Below are positions 13,221-24,269 of a stretch of DNA of 64,000 nt, one piece after another; position 1 is the first letter of the stretch, and every line of letters begins with the position of its first letter. The stretch comes from Pyxicephalus adspersus (Eukaryota > Chordata > Amphibia > Anura > Pyxicephalidae). The translations under genes were made by a program, and so were the position numbers. The notes beneath the pieces were generated by a model that did not search any database, was not told where the DNA came from, and saw nothing but the letters and a program-made list of their open reading frames with translations. The stretch covers positions 130,366,299 to 130,430,298 of the forward strand of contig NC_092859.1 of NCBI RefSeq assembly GCF_032062135.1, given 5' to 3'.

Positions 13221-13556
13221 GGCTACATACACATGTTCAATGGTTCTTGTCTGACAATCAACTCACGGCTGATATCGGACGATATTTACGTGTGTGCAGT
13301 GCTTGTGGTCCATCGTCCCAACGACCGCCCTAGCGGATCCACGGACAAACGTCGAGGAGTGATTGTAATGAAAGTGAAGGGGAGAGAGTGAAGCGGGGTG
13401 CCGCTCCATCGTTCTCACTCTCCCCTCTCCAAACAGCAGAACAGTGCAGTATGTACAGTGCTTGTTCATGGATCGTGCAGTCGTTTTTCGTTGGTAAGGA
13501 TCGTGAAAGATCCTTTCCAATAACATTTATTGCACGTGTGTACTTAAATCACCCCC
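13221..13556. mobile_element. Harbinger-like inverted-repeat element, copy 2
   Basis: The left end, after TAA (13218-13220), reads GGCTACATACACATGTTCAA. The right end reads ATTGCACGTGTGTAC and runs into ATCACCCCCTTAG. It shares internal blocks with 7089-7305. A central self-complementary part, GGGGAGAGAGTGAAGC versus GTTCTCACTCTCCCC, can form a hairpin. The right boundary is approximate because that end has diverged. The embedded minus-strand 87-codon frame is an accident of the element. Confidence 0.7.
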
Positions 13557-14160
13557 TTAGTCTGTAAACAGAAGCATAAACCTGGGAATTCAATATGATT
13601 TGGAAGTCTTAGGTTGGAAGTCACTATTACAGAAAATATACAACTCAGTAAACATAGTGCTTAGTGAATGTCTAGGAAAACCACAGTTTACAAGAAAGAT
13701 TAGCATATTATTCAAATATTTATAGAGACCATAGATGATTATATGTCTCCATGTGAAAGCTGTCAGGGTGCCCGAACCATATATTATCTGGCAAAGTCTG
13801 ACAGAGAGAAATAATGCAAGACACACTATACTTAGCTTTCCCAATAGAAAGCTAAAAGATTTGGCTTATAATTGGCATAATCCTAAATGAAGGTCACACA
13901 TTTCTAATTATTTCAATCCATGATCACATTTTGGAGCATAGCCTGCTATTTTTTACCCTGTGTCTACTCACTGTAATGATGCACTACCATATAAGACATA
14001 TAAACATATACAATTATAACTGAAAACGTTCACACAAATTATGAATGTTGCAACTGCACAAAAATTAACTTCTGCTTTTTGGTCTGATAAGTTGCTGATA
14101 TTGTAAAGCAGTCTTGTTAAGCAAACCGATTACTTTCCCAGAATGGAACGGCATACTTTA

Positions 14161-14333
14161 GGGTAGTTTCAGACCTGTGGTGAGACACAGCATTTTGCTG
14201 TGGGCTCAACCGCATTCACTTGAATGGGCGAGGCTGGAAACCATTTATAGCACACGGCAGTGGCAGATATGTGATGCAGTTCCCTTGGCCGCTTGGTTGT
14301 CCAAAGTTCTGTGCTGCAGGTGTGAAAAAGCCC
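14161..14333. mobile_element. Short Harbinger-like element with TTA target duplication
   Basis: The ends GGGTAGTTTCAGACCTG and CAGGTGTGAAAAAGCCC are imperfect inverted repeats. They are flanked by TTA at 14158-14160 and 14334-14336. The interior carries CACAGCATTTTGCTGTG, a small perfect palindrome. It is 173 bp and non-coding. Confidence 0.75.
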
Positions 14334-14740
14334 TTATTCCCTGGGATACTGTATGAAGTTAAAAAACCAAAATTGTATACAAGCCTATTATGTTTTTATT
14401 ATTTTTACATTTTTCAATAAAAATGCAAAGCCAAAAATGCGTTTGCTTTATTATTTTTTTTTAGCACTCTCTTGCTGACAATGGGTATAAAAAATCTGAC
14501 TATGTTGTCAGACATTATTGCCTTTCACTGACTCTAGTGAGAAAAAATGGATCTTGTCCTTGGGAAGAGCCCTGACTCAAGAGATTCAAGGAGAGGTAAT
14601 GGTGTCAGAACCGCCACAGCTCTCTACTTTTACTTTGAATACTGGATGTCAAGATGTAGCTGGAAAGACCAGAGCTCAGCATTGTGCTTATGATGTAAAT
14701 TCTGCCCTGCTTTATTTCATGTTGAACCCATTGACAGAGG

Positions 14741-14764
14741 TGACGCATTAAGAGAGAATATAAG
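14741..14764 (+). promoter_or_regulatory. CRE-like site plus TATA-like box
   Basis: TGACGCA at 14741-14747 resembles a half CRE/AP-1 site. AATATAAG at 14757-14764 is a reasonable TATA box. The TATA box lies 42 bp upstream of the ATG at 14806, so a start site about 25-30 bp downstream would leave a short 5' leader. Such motifs are common by chance in AT-rich DNA; the spacing to a secreted-type reading frame is the only reason to list it. Confidence 0.3.
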
Positions 14765-14805
14765 TGCATTCTTCATGTGTCACTACATGAGATACAATAT
14801 ACAAA

Positions 14806-15006
14806 ATGCTTCGAAGCTACTATTTTATTTTCAGCATTTATCTTATGACCATGATTATTCCACTGGTACATGTACAGTTAAAGAATGAATTCCCTTGGCT
14901 AAGGAAAGAAGGGAATGATTCCTCAACAAATGCAAGGATTTCTCAACATGTTGCAAAATCTGACAGTTCTAACAAGCTTATCAATGGCAAGTTAATCCCT
15001 ATATGA
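14806..15006 (+). CDS. Candidate small secreted peptide precursor (unrecognised)
   Basis: A 66-codon frame. Residues 1-23 form a classic hydrophobic signal sequence (MLRSYYFIFSIYLMTMIIPL, then VHV). The remainder is hydrophilic, without cysteines, with a dibasic RK at residues 33-34 and one N-glycosylation sequon NDS at 37-39. The ATG follows a CRE-like site and TATA box (14741-14764). The frame ends at TGA. Alternatively the coding part could run to a weak GC-type donor (TG|GCAAGT near 14989) and continue in another exon. I do not recognise the family: the layout recalls neuropeptide or hormone precursors, but no mature peptide motif is seen. A chance frame remains the main alternative. Confidence 0.25.
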   Translation: MLRSYYFIFSIYLMTMIIPLVHVQLKNEFPWLRKEGNDSSTNARISQHVAKSDSSNKLINGKLIPI

Positions 15007-17225
15007 CCTCATTATCATAAGTAATGCAACCGCATGTATGGGTAGCCTTGATATTGTTGCCTGCACCAGAATGTATTTAGCTTTCATTTATTAAAAAGAG
15101 AAAATTACTGTCACTGATTCTCTAGTTGTAGTCCATGTGTTTCGATCCTCTAGCTTCTTTATTCCAAATACGAAAAATCCTCAGCACCATCTGCTGAGTT
15201 CATCAGACATTTTTACTGTTTACTTTCAGACAATACGCCAGATTTCTTAACCTTAGTGGGGCGATATCGGTTTATGGTTCATTTTGAAAATCTATTTGAT
15301 TATGCACTGCTATTATCCTCCTAAGAAGTGTGCTGTCTCTGCATTTTTTTTAATTTTTATACACTTAGAAGATAAAACAGTCATCCATCATGACTCATGT
15401 CCTTTGTGTCCCCCCAGCTTTTGTTCATTTGCCGCTGCCTGGGTTTTATTTCATCTCTTCTATGCCTTCTCTGTTTTCATAGATCATTTTAAAGACTCCA
15501 TCTACTTGAGAGCCTTTCGGATCTGAAAGTTTTCCTCGCTTCTGCTTTATAGATGCCTAGACGCCCCTTTTATATACTTATCTCTTTCTTGTGTTGTCAA
15601 TTTGTTTTATCTATACTGCTATATGATGGGAGCAAAATACATAAAAGATGAGGGTTAGAAAGATAAGGAGCCAGGAAGAAGTGCCAATCAAACGATGAAC
15701 GTAAGCTTTAAAATATTGCAGCATGCCCATTCACTGAAATGACTGGCAAAGCATCATACATGATATGAATACTTCGGAAGTCAAATGGTCCAAGCTAAAG
15801 GTCAGGCTGAGGAAAATTCGGTTGCATCAAGCAGTTATTGGACACAGGCCACTTGTGTGTTTGCACATGTGGTTATTTTCTTCAAGATGTGAAATGAAAT
15901 CATTAGGTAGGGGCAGAAATATTTGTGAGCTCTAGGAAACACAAAGCCTGATGGGAATGCAGTTGAAATGACCATATCCAGCTTATCGGATGAAACAATC
16001 TCTACAATTCCTAATGCAGGCACACTGGGAGATCTTCTAAGACAAAGATTAAAGTCTATTCACAGACATTCCTGTCTATCAAAGTAGCACATTCACAAGT
16101 GATACAATTTAAAGGGTTTATTGATCACAGTGCTATGTCTTTGCAAAGCAACACTAGGCATAAAAAACACAGATTGATCCAATATTAGACAGCCAGCAAA
16201 GGCTACAATATAAAGACAGGAAGAAATTCTCAGAACCATTGACTTCTACCAGCAAAATAATTTGTAGTTGTTTGCAGGGAACATTTTAACAATAGGGGAC
16301 TTTATAAGCTACCCACATGTGTACATATTGGCCATTACTAGCATCCATGATGTTCCAAAACAGCTCATATTTTGAGAAAAGTGGTGGTGGAATAGTAGCA
16401 CAGGTAGCCAACAACTTTTGGAAAGTAATACAAGCACAGCTTTGCAGCTACCCCAGATTTGTTTCCACAGACACTTCTACTTACCTTCATTTTATTGTTA
16501 AGTTAAATTTTAAATGCGCTACAGTTCAAATATTCTCCATCCATGGGATATGGGCAGATTTTTTATTTCCAATATATTTTCTTGAATGATCGAATAGGAA
16601 GAGAATTCAAAGCAAAATATATTTTCAAACAAAAATCTTGAATGAAAATACACATTTTAAAACAGGGAATCTGACATTTCTTGGTGGGAATCAATAATTG
16701 CCTTGAAACACAGTGTTTTGGAACTAACAAACATTCAATTATTGATTGGTAAATCAATTATATTGACCAATCAGTCAAGCACAAAAAATTACAGTAGATA
16801 TGCATGAGTATTCCCAGCCTGAGTCATATACGGCAGAGCTCCAAAAAGGAGGCAAGTGCACATATTATGCAGGGGGCAATATTAGAAAATTGTCCTAAAA
16901 CAACTGCATAGAGGTGCCTGTGTTATCGTTACTGTCAATTTGTCTATAGCAGGGAGTCTGAAATGTAAATTACAGACACTTATCCTGATGATATCCTGAC
17001 CTTTAAAACAGTTTTCTATCCATAGTCAAAACAAAAACATAACGTGCGTAAACCCAGTCCGGGGATTATAGAATTCAGGTTTAACAATATATGTATAGCT
17101 AATGCATAAAATAATAAACAATATATATATGGCATGTTATGAGATTAAGATAATACCAGGATTGCCAGGATAAATTTAGATAAGCCAACAGATGTAGACA
17201 GTGTCAGATATTGTGCTATCTGGAT
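15007..17225. other. Gene-free stretch
   Basis: AT-rich with no repeats having definable ends and no convincing exon. Frames reach 90 codons (16317-16589) but lack recognisable domains. Confidence 0.55.
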
Positions 17226-17503
17226 ATATTTAAGGATCTCCTTAAATCTGTAACATCAACAGATGGTACAAGTTTAGGACTGTGAGTTGTAGTATAGATA
17301 TAGAAATGTATCCAATGTAGTGAATGCGCTCAAATGTATAGATGGTAATGCAACTAACAGACTTTAAAATATCCTAATCCTACTATTAGGATAAGTCTAT
17401 CTACACAAAAGAACAAGCATTGTATGTTTTGCAGCTCAGCAGTCCTTGGATGTGGTTGCTGCATTTGTTGTACAAGGCTTTTTTCTCCTAATTTTCTGCA
17501 GTT
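17226..17503 (-). repeat. Unclassified 280-bp repeat, minus-oriented copy
   Basis: The reverse complement aligns along its length with 18588-18868. Shared blocks are GCAGCAACCACATCCA(A/T)GGACT, CTGTTAGTTGCA, ACCATCTATACATTTGAG, TTCACTACATTG and CCATCTGTTGATGT. Identity looks like about 80%. The two copies form a long inverted repeat around a 1.1-kb interior. Class unknown. Confidence 0.8.
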
Positions 17504-17538
17504 CCTGTACTGGGGTGACTACATATAACTGGTGCCGA

Positions 17539-18268
17539 CTAGGGATGAGCGAGAACATTTTTTAATTCAGTCTCTCAGCAAATTGGGCCGTTCTCGCTTC
17601 CCAAACGTGCAGGTGAGAACGGCCTTTGTAAATTTGGCCGGCGAGACCGAATTTTTGGGACGTGCAAGACCAATCATGGGAGCGGAGCTGACAGCTCCTG
17701 CAGCCTTTTACTAGTTGTATGTGTTCTTGGATAGAGTTTCTCTATCCAAAACACAGGAGTCCTGTGTTCCTGGATAGAATAACTCTATCTAGGAACACAT
17801 ACTACAGGACGGCAACAGAAATTAGGGGAGCGGAGCAGCTCCGCTCCTGAGGTTGCTGTTGCAGTCCTGTACTATGTGTTCCTGGATAGAGTTTCTCTAT
17901 CCAGGATCACAGTGCTATCCTTGCTGGCCGCTCATGAATGAATGTAGTGTGGGAAAAATCCTCTGATTTTTCCCACTGCCGCGTTCATTCATAAACGCAA
18001 GCTGCATGACTTGGGACTCTGAGAGAAGGACTATTGCGGCTGCATTTATGAATGGAGCTGTGAGAATCCTCCTCTCAGTGGGAGACCCCGGGCACTACAG
18101 GTCAAAATAGGGGCTTGACCTCATTCTGACCTGTAGTGCCCGGGGATCGCTTACTAACAGGAGGATTCCCACGGTTGTATTTATGAATGCAGCCATGATA
18201 ATCCTATAGTGATTTCTGATGGTTTTGCGAAATTTCGCGAACCCATCGGAACTTTGAGGAAATTTTCA
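17539..18268. mobile_element. Multi-hairpin non-autonomous element
   Basis: A GC-richer island starting CTAGGGATGAGCGAGAAC and ending in TTTCGCGAACCCATCGGAAC plus TTTGAGGAAATTTTC. It contains at least six stem-loops: 17721-17753; 17763-17799; 17827-17847 (GGAGCGGAGCAGCTCCGCTC core); 17881-17905 (CCTGGATAGAG / CTCTATCCAGG); 17949-17975 (GTGGGAAAAATC / GATTTTTCCCAC); and 18086-18104 paired with 18127-18145 (19 bp, perfect). The last is wrapped by a second shell at 18064-18073 and 18159-18168. The GGATAGAG...CTCTATCC hairpin occurs three times. No protein is encoded. I read it as a composite inverted-repeat DNA transposon whose terminal repeats are incomplete here. Confidence 0.65.
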
Positions 18269-18350
18269 CAAGAATGCCAGAGGCCTAGTTCTGGTCTTCT
18301 GGTCCTTCTGAGGGCAATTCAAACCCATTTTGCTCCTCTACCTCTTCGAC

Positions 18351-18560
18351 TAGTTTTTCTCAACCAAGGTTTCATGGAAGCCCAGGCTTCCTTCAGAGGT
18401 TACTGGGGGTTCCCTGAGCCATGATCAGTTTGTGCCTCCCAATTAAGTCTTAGTGACACCAATGATCTTTTTGGTGATCTGTAGGGGTGACATTCCTCCC
18501 ACTGGTCAGATCACAAATTCCTCCCACTGGCTCACCCTTACAGACCATTGGTGCCACTAA
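18351..18560 (+). repeat. Family A interspersed repeat, 5' part, interrupted
   Basis: Starts TTTCTCAACCAAGGTTTCAT and continues with GTTCCCTGAGCCATGATCAG and TTTGTGCCTCCCA, then GATCTGTAGGGGTGACATTC. This matches the family also found at 36329, 53430, 56343, 58340, 58742 and 59412. The remaining 3' part lies at 18880-18985, beyond an inserted 280-bp repeat (18588-18868). Confidence 0.75.
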
Positions 18561-18587
18561 GACTGGCCCCAGTCATATGTAGTCACC

Positions 18588-18868
18588 TTAGGACAGAAAA
18601 AGAGAGGAAAAAAGCCTTAAAATGATCAACAAATGCAGCAACCACATCCATGGACTGGTGAGCTGCCAAATATACATTATTTGTTTGTTTTTTGTGTTGA
18701 TACACTTCAATAGTATGATTACGTTATCATCAGACCTGTTAGTTGCAATACCATCTATACATTTGAGTGTGTTCACTACATTGAATACACTTCCTTATCT
18801 ATACCACAACTATTATTAGTACTAAACTTATGCCATCTGTTGATGTGACAGATTTAAAGAGATCCTAA
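18588..18868 (+). repeat. Unclassified 280-bp repeat, plus-oriented copy
   Basis: Inverted partner of 17226-17503. It separates the two halves of a family A repeat (18351-18560 and 18880-18985), so it is a discrete inserted unit and younger than that family A copy. Confidence 0.75.
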
Positions 18869-18879
18869 TGTACTTTGAG

Positions 18880-18985
18880 CTGAACTGTGAGTGGATATAG
18901 TAAATATAGAAGGGTTTCCCTCAAAACTTGAAATTAATTTGAAGTGTTTCCCCACATTTAAAAAGGTTGAGAAACACTGTCTTAG
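18880..18985 (+). repeat. Family A interspersed repeat, 3' part
   Basis: Contains GAGCTGAACTGTGAGTGGAT, then ATAGTAAATATAGAAGGGTT and the family's end block AAAAAGGTTGAGAAACACTG. It completes the copy begun at 18351. Confidence 0.7.
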
Positions 18986-18989
18986 ACTG

Positions 18990-20273
18990 TGAGCTCTATG
19001 GTGCAGGGCCCTCTTCTCCTGTGTTATTGTACACTGTAAGTTGACACTGTACAAATAATGGATAATAAGAATACTTCAGCGATTCGTCTACAAATAATAG
19101 TACTTAAAGCAAGAAGTACTTACTGTACTTGAAGAAAATGTACTTGGCCCAAAAGTACCAATGCACCTTCCACTTGTAAAGTACAATAAATATTGTCAGG
19201 GGTTCCCCAATATTAAAAATATTGAGAAAGGCCGGCTCGCCATGTTGTTTTCAAATGTTGTAAAAGTGCCAGAACTACCGCGGTATAGACTGCTAACCAT
19301 TGATATAGCCACAGCTGTTGAGTAAACACTGGAATTTGAGGTTTTGGATCACCAGCTAGTGGATTCTGCATTTTGTTAGTAGTTTTAGAGGTACTCATCA
19401 GGTTTCTGCCAGGTACAAGCTGCTTGCTTAAAGTCAACACTGAAAGAAGAAGAACAAACAGAGGGAGTGATCTTAATTGAAGCATGGAGCTTGTGATAAC
19501 ATGAAAGCCCGAATGGAATCTTAATCTGTTAACTATTAGGAAATTCAAAGGGGTAAGGAGTGGCTACATTAATCTGCTAGATAGAAAACCACTTTTAAAG
19601 GGCATGCAATTAAATCAAAAGTTATCTCCTGAATTGTGTTGCCCATCACTGCTTAATTATTACTGTTATTGCAAAGGATGATCACATTTCCCTTCAATCA
19701 GGATAAAACCAATGTCTGCGTGTTGTGTACAGATATCTAGGTCCACATCATTGCTTTCCTGCCTTGTCAGAGAATGCCACATATATTTAGTTCCAGGAAA
19801 TCATTATATTACAACAAAGAATTCAACATCTGTGGCAGCTTCCCTTGTTCCTTAATAAAGAGTTCTTCCATGGGTATACACTCACGCCTGTGATTTTGTT
19901 AGGTGATTTTATATAAATAATGGACGTAGAGTAGCACATTAATGATTAATTCTCTGTTATGTGTTCAGGGTATGGCGGGGTAAAATATTGATGGCACCGA
20001 GGAAATGAGCGCTTTCTTAATTTAGTTTGGTTCTGGTAATGTGTAACTAATGTTGTTTCCTTCCACTGTTGTGCATTTAGTGACCCATTTAAATTTTAAT
20101 ATCAAGGGATAGCAAACCTAATTGTCATACAATAAAATATTGGAGGTGAATATTAAAATAAACAAAATGTTCTTCCTGTATGTAATAATTGTCTTCCTCT
20201 GCAGATGCAAATGTATTTATGTATATATTCAAAGAGAATGGCTATGTTTGCTAAGATACTGTTAAAGAAGAAT
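18990..20273. other. Gene-free stretch
   Basis: No supported gene. A fragment of the family A end block (GGGGTTCCCCAATATTAAAA, then ATTGAGAAAG) lies at about 19194-19237. A minus-strand frame at 19213-19548 has a hydrophobic start, but its C-terminus runs into that fragment, so I did not call it. Confidence 0.55.
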
Positions 20274-20292
20274 CCTATCTATCTATCTTTTA

Positions 20293-20334
<42 letters not shown>

Positions 20335-20352
20335 ATCTATCATTTCTCTATC
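20274..20352. repeat. (TCTA)n tetranucleotide microsatellite
   Basis: About 15 TCTA units with a few interruptions at either side. It gives rise to a spurious Ser/Leu/Tyr/Ile-repeat frame. Confidence 0.97.
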
Positions 20353-22149
20353 TGTCTTACATATTATTATTCTCTTTCTATCTCTAAAGAAAACTATATA
20401 CCTTGACCCTATTAAAAAAAAATCCCCAAGAACACGTCTTTATTACCACGATTGCAGTTAAGAAAATTACCCCAACTCCAAGCAGCAACATATTTCATTA
20501 AAACCTAATTAGGTTATGACTTAACCCAGCGTTTCCTAGTTGAGTCCTTGAAGAGGAAATATATTGTTAAGAATTTTGAGCAGGAACGTTGTTTATTGCA
20601 GAAGCAATAGGCAAAGTCCTTCTGCTAAAAAATTAACTTGCCTGCCTTTTCACAATTTTTTTAGTACACTCGTCTCTCCTTGCTCCATTTGTGAACCGAG
20701 TTTGGGTCTTCAGCTATCTTGATTTTAACATAACTCCTGCACATATGCACATGTTCATTCATAGAAAAGATAGCGAACAGACAGGTAAGTATGTGTTATT
20801 GCATGTTTATCACCTGTCCCTTCCGCAACCTGCCTATATTTTTTTTTATTTTAAGAATATGGTTCAGCTTTAAGTGTTATATTTTGCATTGTACACAGGT
20901 GGACCAATGTATACTGCCTTGGCTGTTGGTAGAGTGGAAAGACCTAAATGGGGAAACAGCAATCAGCAACATCATTCACGGGTAACAAGTATCTCAAAGG
21001 GCACCTAGGAGACATGCTAGAGCCATGGAGTTTGCTTAGTTGTAGGACAGAAAAAGGTCTCTCATCCTCATTATGTTGTGCCCACTATAGAGATATTACA
21101 TGTATATACACAACTTTCAAGTCTTATTCTTAGCTTGTGTGTGTATGTGTTCTATCCATGAATTTGAATGTTCTATTGTCCATTGAAGTCTCCTTTATGA
21201 ATTTGTATTTATTGTCAAATAAAGTCACTGTGAAGAGCAGAATTCTCTGCATGCTGTCAGCTTAAGCACATCTTGCCATTGCAAAGCAAGGCTCGCTAAG
21301 TTTCAGCAGGCAGACAGTGTAGGAAATTTCACCATGCATGGTATACCAGCCATTCACACAGTGTTAGCAGCTTGCTATGATTGCTTTAATACTTCCTTGC
21401 CAACGTTGTTAAAAATACCAAAAGATTTGCCTAATAGAGGCAACCCCACATACCAATTATCTCTAAAATCAGAATTCCTATTGAGCAAATACCGTAGATA
21501 AATAAATCCAAAAATGTAAAAAACTCACAATCTATATATCTCAGTCAAAGGTTCTATATGTAAGAAAAAGTGATAACAAAAGGCTCACATTGTTCTGCAT
21601 TTTAGACTATACAGCCGTCAAGGGTCTTTAGCAGCTGGCATTAAGGTATTCAGAATAGAAAGGTCAGCATACAAGAAAGGAACATGCACAGAACATGTGA
21701 AGGCAAGGGAGGCATCGTCTGACATGCTGACGGAGCATTTATGCGAGACCTACTGCGCAACACGTGTGAACATCCTTGGAAAAAACAACATGCTCGTCTA
21801 CTTTGTGTTTATATAGGTGCAAAGGTTTTTAAATTTTAGAAGCTGAGGATCCAAATAACAAAATTGTTATTGTACTAAGACCTAAAAAGAGAATTGTTAC
21901 CAAAATGTCAATAAAGCCAAGAAAAGTAACAATGGCATAATAATTAACACATTTTTTTAAAATGTCTCATATGTAAAGCAGTAAATTAAAAAGCTAACAC
22001 ATTAGTAATATAACAATCACCATGGTTTAAAACAGAATAGATTCCTATGCATAATTCCAGTAAGATTGTGAAAGACCTGGAACTCCCATGAGCATGTGCA
22101 ACCTGGTACACCCATGGGCAACTAAACGAGAACAATGATGATACACCCA
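20353..22149. other. Gene-free stretch
   Basis: No convincing exon, RNA gene or transposon ends are visible. Frames are under 66 codons. Confidence 0.55.
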
Positions 22150-22181
22150 TTATTAATATTATTATTATTATTATTATTATT
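22150..22181. repeat. (ATT)n microsatellite
   Basis: About ten ATT units, possibly the remnant of a retroposon tail, although no adjoining tail core is visible. Confidence 0.9.
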
Positions 22182-22385
22182 GATAATAAACCTCAATAAA
22201 CATTGGATAAAACCACTTAGTAGGTGGGGCATAATAAGACATAGATAACTAGATCCTGACCCAACTCACATACGTCACTTTTTTTTCACACAAAATCTTA
22301 CTAAATTGCTTATTGCCATAGCAAAATACTTACATTACAGATGCTATTTTGCACCCAGGATAAAGACATAGAGAGTTGACACTTT

Positions 22386-22609
22386 GGGCCTGATTTATTA
22401 AAGCTCTCCAAGACTGGAGAAGATTGATAGACTACTGTGGGAGAACCTGGGTGATCCAACAAATCTGTAATGGATTTCCTAAAGATCATGTATCATTGCT
22501 ATTAGTTGGCACATGTTTTTAATCCTGGACTAGATACTTCCCAGGTTTGCTCAATCACCCAGGTTCTTCCTTGATAGGCTATCTTGGATAGCAATAATAA
22601 ATCAGGCCC
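22386..22609. mobile_element. Fold-back element, copy 1 (intact ends)
   Basis: The ends are perfect inverted repeats: GGGCCTGATTTATTA and TAATAAATCAGGCCC. Inside, TCTCCAAGACTGGAGAAGAT, a GATAGACTA block and AGAACCTGGGTGATCCAACA are mirrored by GCTCAATCACCCAGGTTCTT and AGGCTATC. The 224-bp unit is one imperfect hairpin. At least six more copies occur in this window, which shows it is a mobile, non-autonomous family. No protein is encoded. Confidence 0.88.
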
Positions 22610-23399
22610 TTTGTCTAATCTTACCTTAAAGAAGAACTGCATTTAAAAATGTAAGCACTACAACCCACCTATTGTCTAAAAAAAGTATTTAAAATATAGA
22701 AAATTTGATATTAAAACTTAAAATTGTGATCCATCCGTCCATATAATGAGAAATATAACATACTAAATAACTAAAAAAAGTTTCACTAAAGTGTCCCAAT
22801 AATTTTGTATCACCCTGATATGATGCTATTTTCAGCATGTTGCCCTAGCTAAAAATTGAAAGACTTGATTATATTTAAACTATTTAAAAAACTAGTATTG
22901 ATTCTTGGAAAATGAATAAATCACTTTAAAAAGTCATTTTTTTTGTTCTAGCAATCATTGTAATTACAAGTTTTTGTAGTCTGGAAATATCCTGAGCATC
23001 AAATTGTGCCAATGTGTCGCTATGCTGAGCAAAAAACTGAAGGTAGTAATTATTGTCATTTTTTATTCTTTTCTTTTTACACGAAAATCTTAAACAGACT
23101 ATTGTTTTCTATGGCAGGGAAGAATAATCTAGCTTGTCATCTGCACATGTGAATGCTGATCATATTTAATGAACAGCTATTGGCTGCATAATAACGAATA
23201 GAGTTCACCCGTACTAATCTCCACTCGGCACAGCTACATGAAGTTCTAAATCATTACTGCTTTTTTATTAGTTTTTTTGCTACTAGCTGCACTTTGGTTT
23301 TGCTACTTATTTTCCACACATACCAAGGACAATTTCTGGAGTAAATTAACCTAAATGCATGTTTTTGGATGTGCAAGAAAACCACAGTGGCTGCAGCAA

Positions 23400-23543
23400 A
23401 CCCACAAAAAAGACCTCCAAGACTGAAGATAGATTATCATGGGAGAAACTTGGTGATCTAGCAAACCTGGAATGGATTTGGTCCAGGATTGAAAACATTT
23501 GCTATATAATAGTAAATGCTTTTAGGAAATCTTTTTCAGGTTT
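23400..23543. mobile_element. Fold-back element, partial copy
   Basis: Contains CTCCAAGACTGAAGATAGAT, a CATGGGAGAAACTTGGTGAT block, CCTGGAATGGATTTGGTCCA and then AGGAAATC near the turn. The right arm is missing. The adjoining sequence to about 23680 (CCCCATTCATTCCCTATGGG) looks like part of another short inverted-repeat element. Confidence 0.75.
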
Positions 23544-23754
23544 ATTTTGCAGGCACCCCTCACTGCTGCCCCCATTCATTCCCTATGGGGCTGCTGCGGG
23601 AAAAGCTACTTGTAGCATCTACCTGAGGCAGCGGTGTACTTGTATGAGGTACCACACCCCAATCTTACTGCCAGTCTGAATATATCCTAAATCTTCCAAA
23701 GGGCAAACCTGTTCTGGTGATAGTCCCTTAGAATCTCCTCCTACTTCTCACAGT

Positions 23755-23976
23755 GGACATGATTTATTAAAGCTCTTCAAGATTGCAGAAGATAGACTAC
23801 CATGGGAGAACTTGGGTGATCCAGCAAACTTATAATGGATCTAGCTCAGGATGGAAAACATTCAAAGACTACTAGCAAAGATTTTAAGGAATCCATTAAA
23901 GATTTGTTATCTCACCCAGGTTCTCCCGTGATAGTCTATCTTCTCCAGTCCTAGAGAGCCTTAATAAATCAGGTCC
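23755..23976. mobile_element. Fold-back element, copy 3
   Basis: Ends are GGACATGATTTATTAAAGC and TTAATAAATCAGGTCC. The arms carry GATAGACTACCATGGGAGAA and its mirror TTCTCCCGTGATAGTCTATC. The turn lies near 23870. Same length class as the copy at 22386. Confidence 0.85.
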
Positions 23977-24192
23977 AATGTTTCCAGGAGAAAAATTTCT
24001 CTAAAAGAAAAAAATTGATATGCATCTTAAACATTCCCAATCCAAAAACTAAAAGTGGCTTGACATACAGTTTGGAACAAATGTGTTGAAGGACAAAATA
24101 ATCTTAATTCTAGTTCTCAAGGATCAACAACAGCTCCGTGCTTGAACACAGTATAAAAACACATTATTCTGTCAGACAAATAATTAAATAAA

Positions 24193-24194
<2 letters not shown>

Positions 24195-24236
<42 letters not shown>

Positions 24237-24269
24237 TATATATTGTATAGTAATTATATATATATATAT
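24195..24269. repeat. (AT)n microsatellite, interrupted
   Basis: About 19 AT units at 24195-24233, then a short gap and a second run at 24257-24269. Confidence 0.95.

Noticed and set aside
19213..19548. Minus-strand 111-codon frame with a hydrophobic start (internal Met followed by LQLRSLPLFVLLLSVLTLS) and a second hydrophobic helix
   Set aside because: Its C-terminus runs into a family A repeat fragment. No promoter or clean splice sites frame it, and no family is recognised. Worth a transcript check but not callable.
20205..20387. 60-codon frame with Leu-Ser-Ile-Tyr repeats
   Set aside because: Translation of the (TCTA)n microsatellite.
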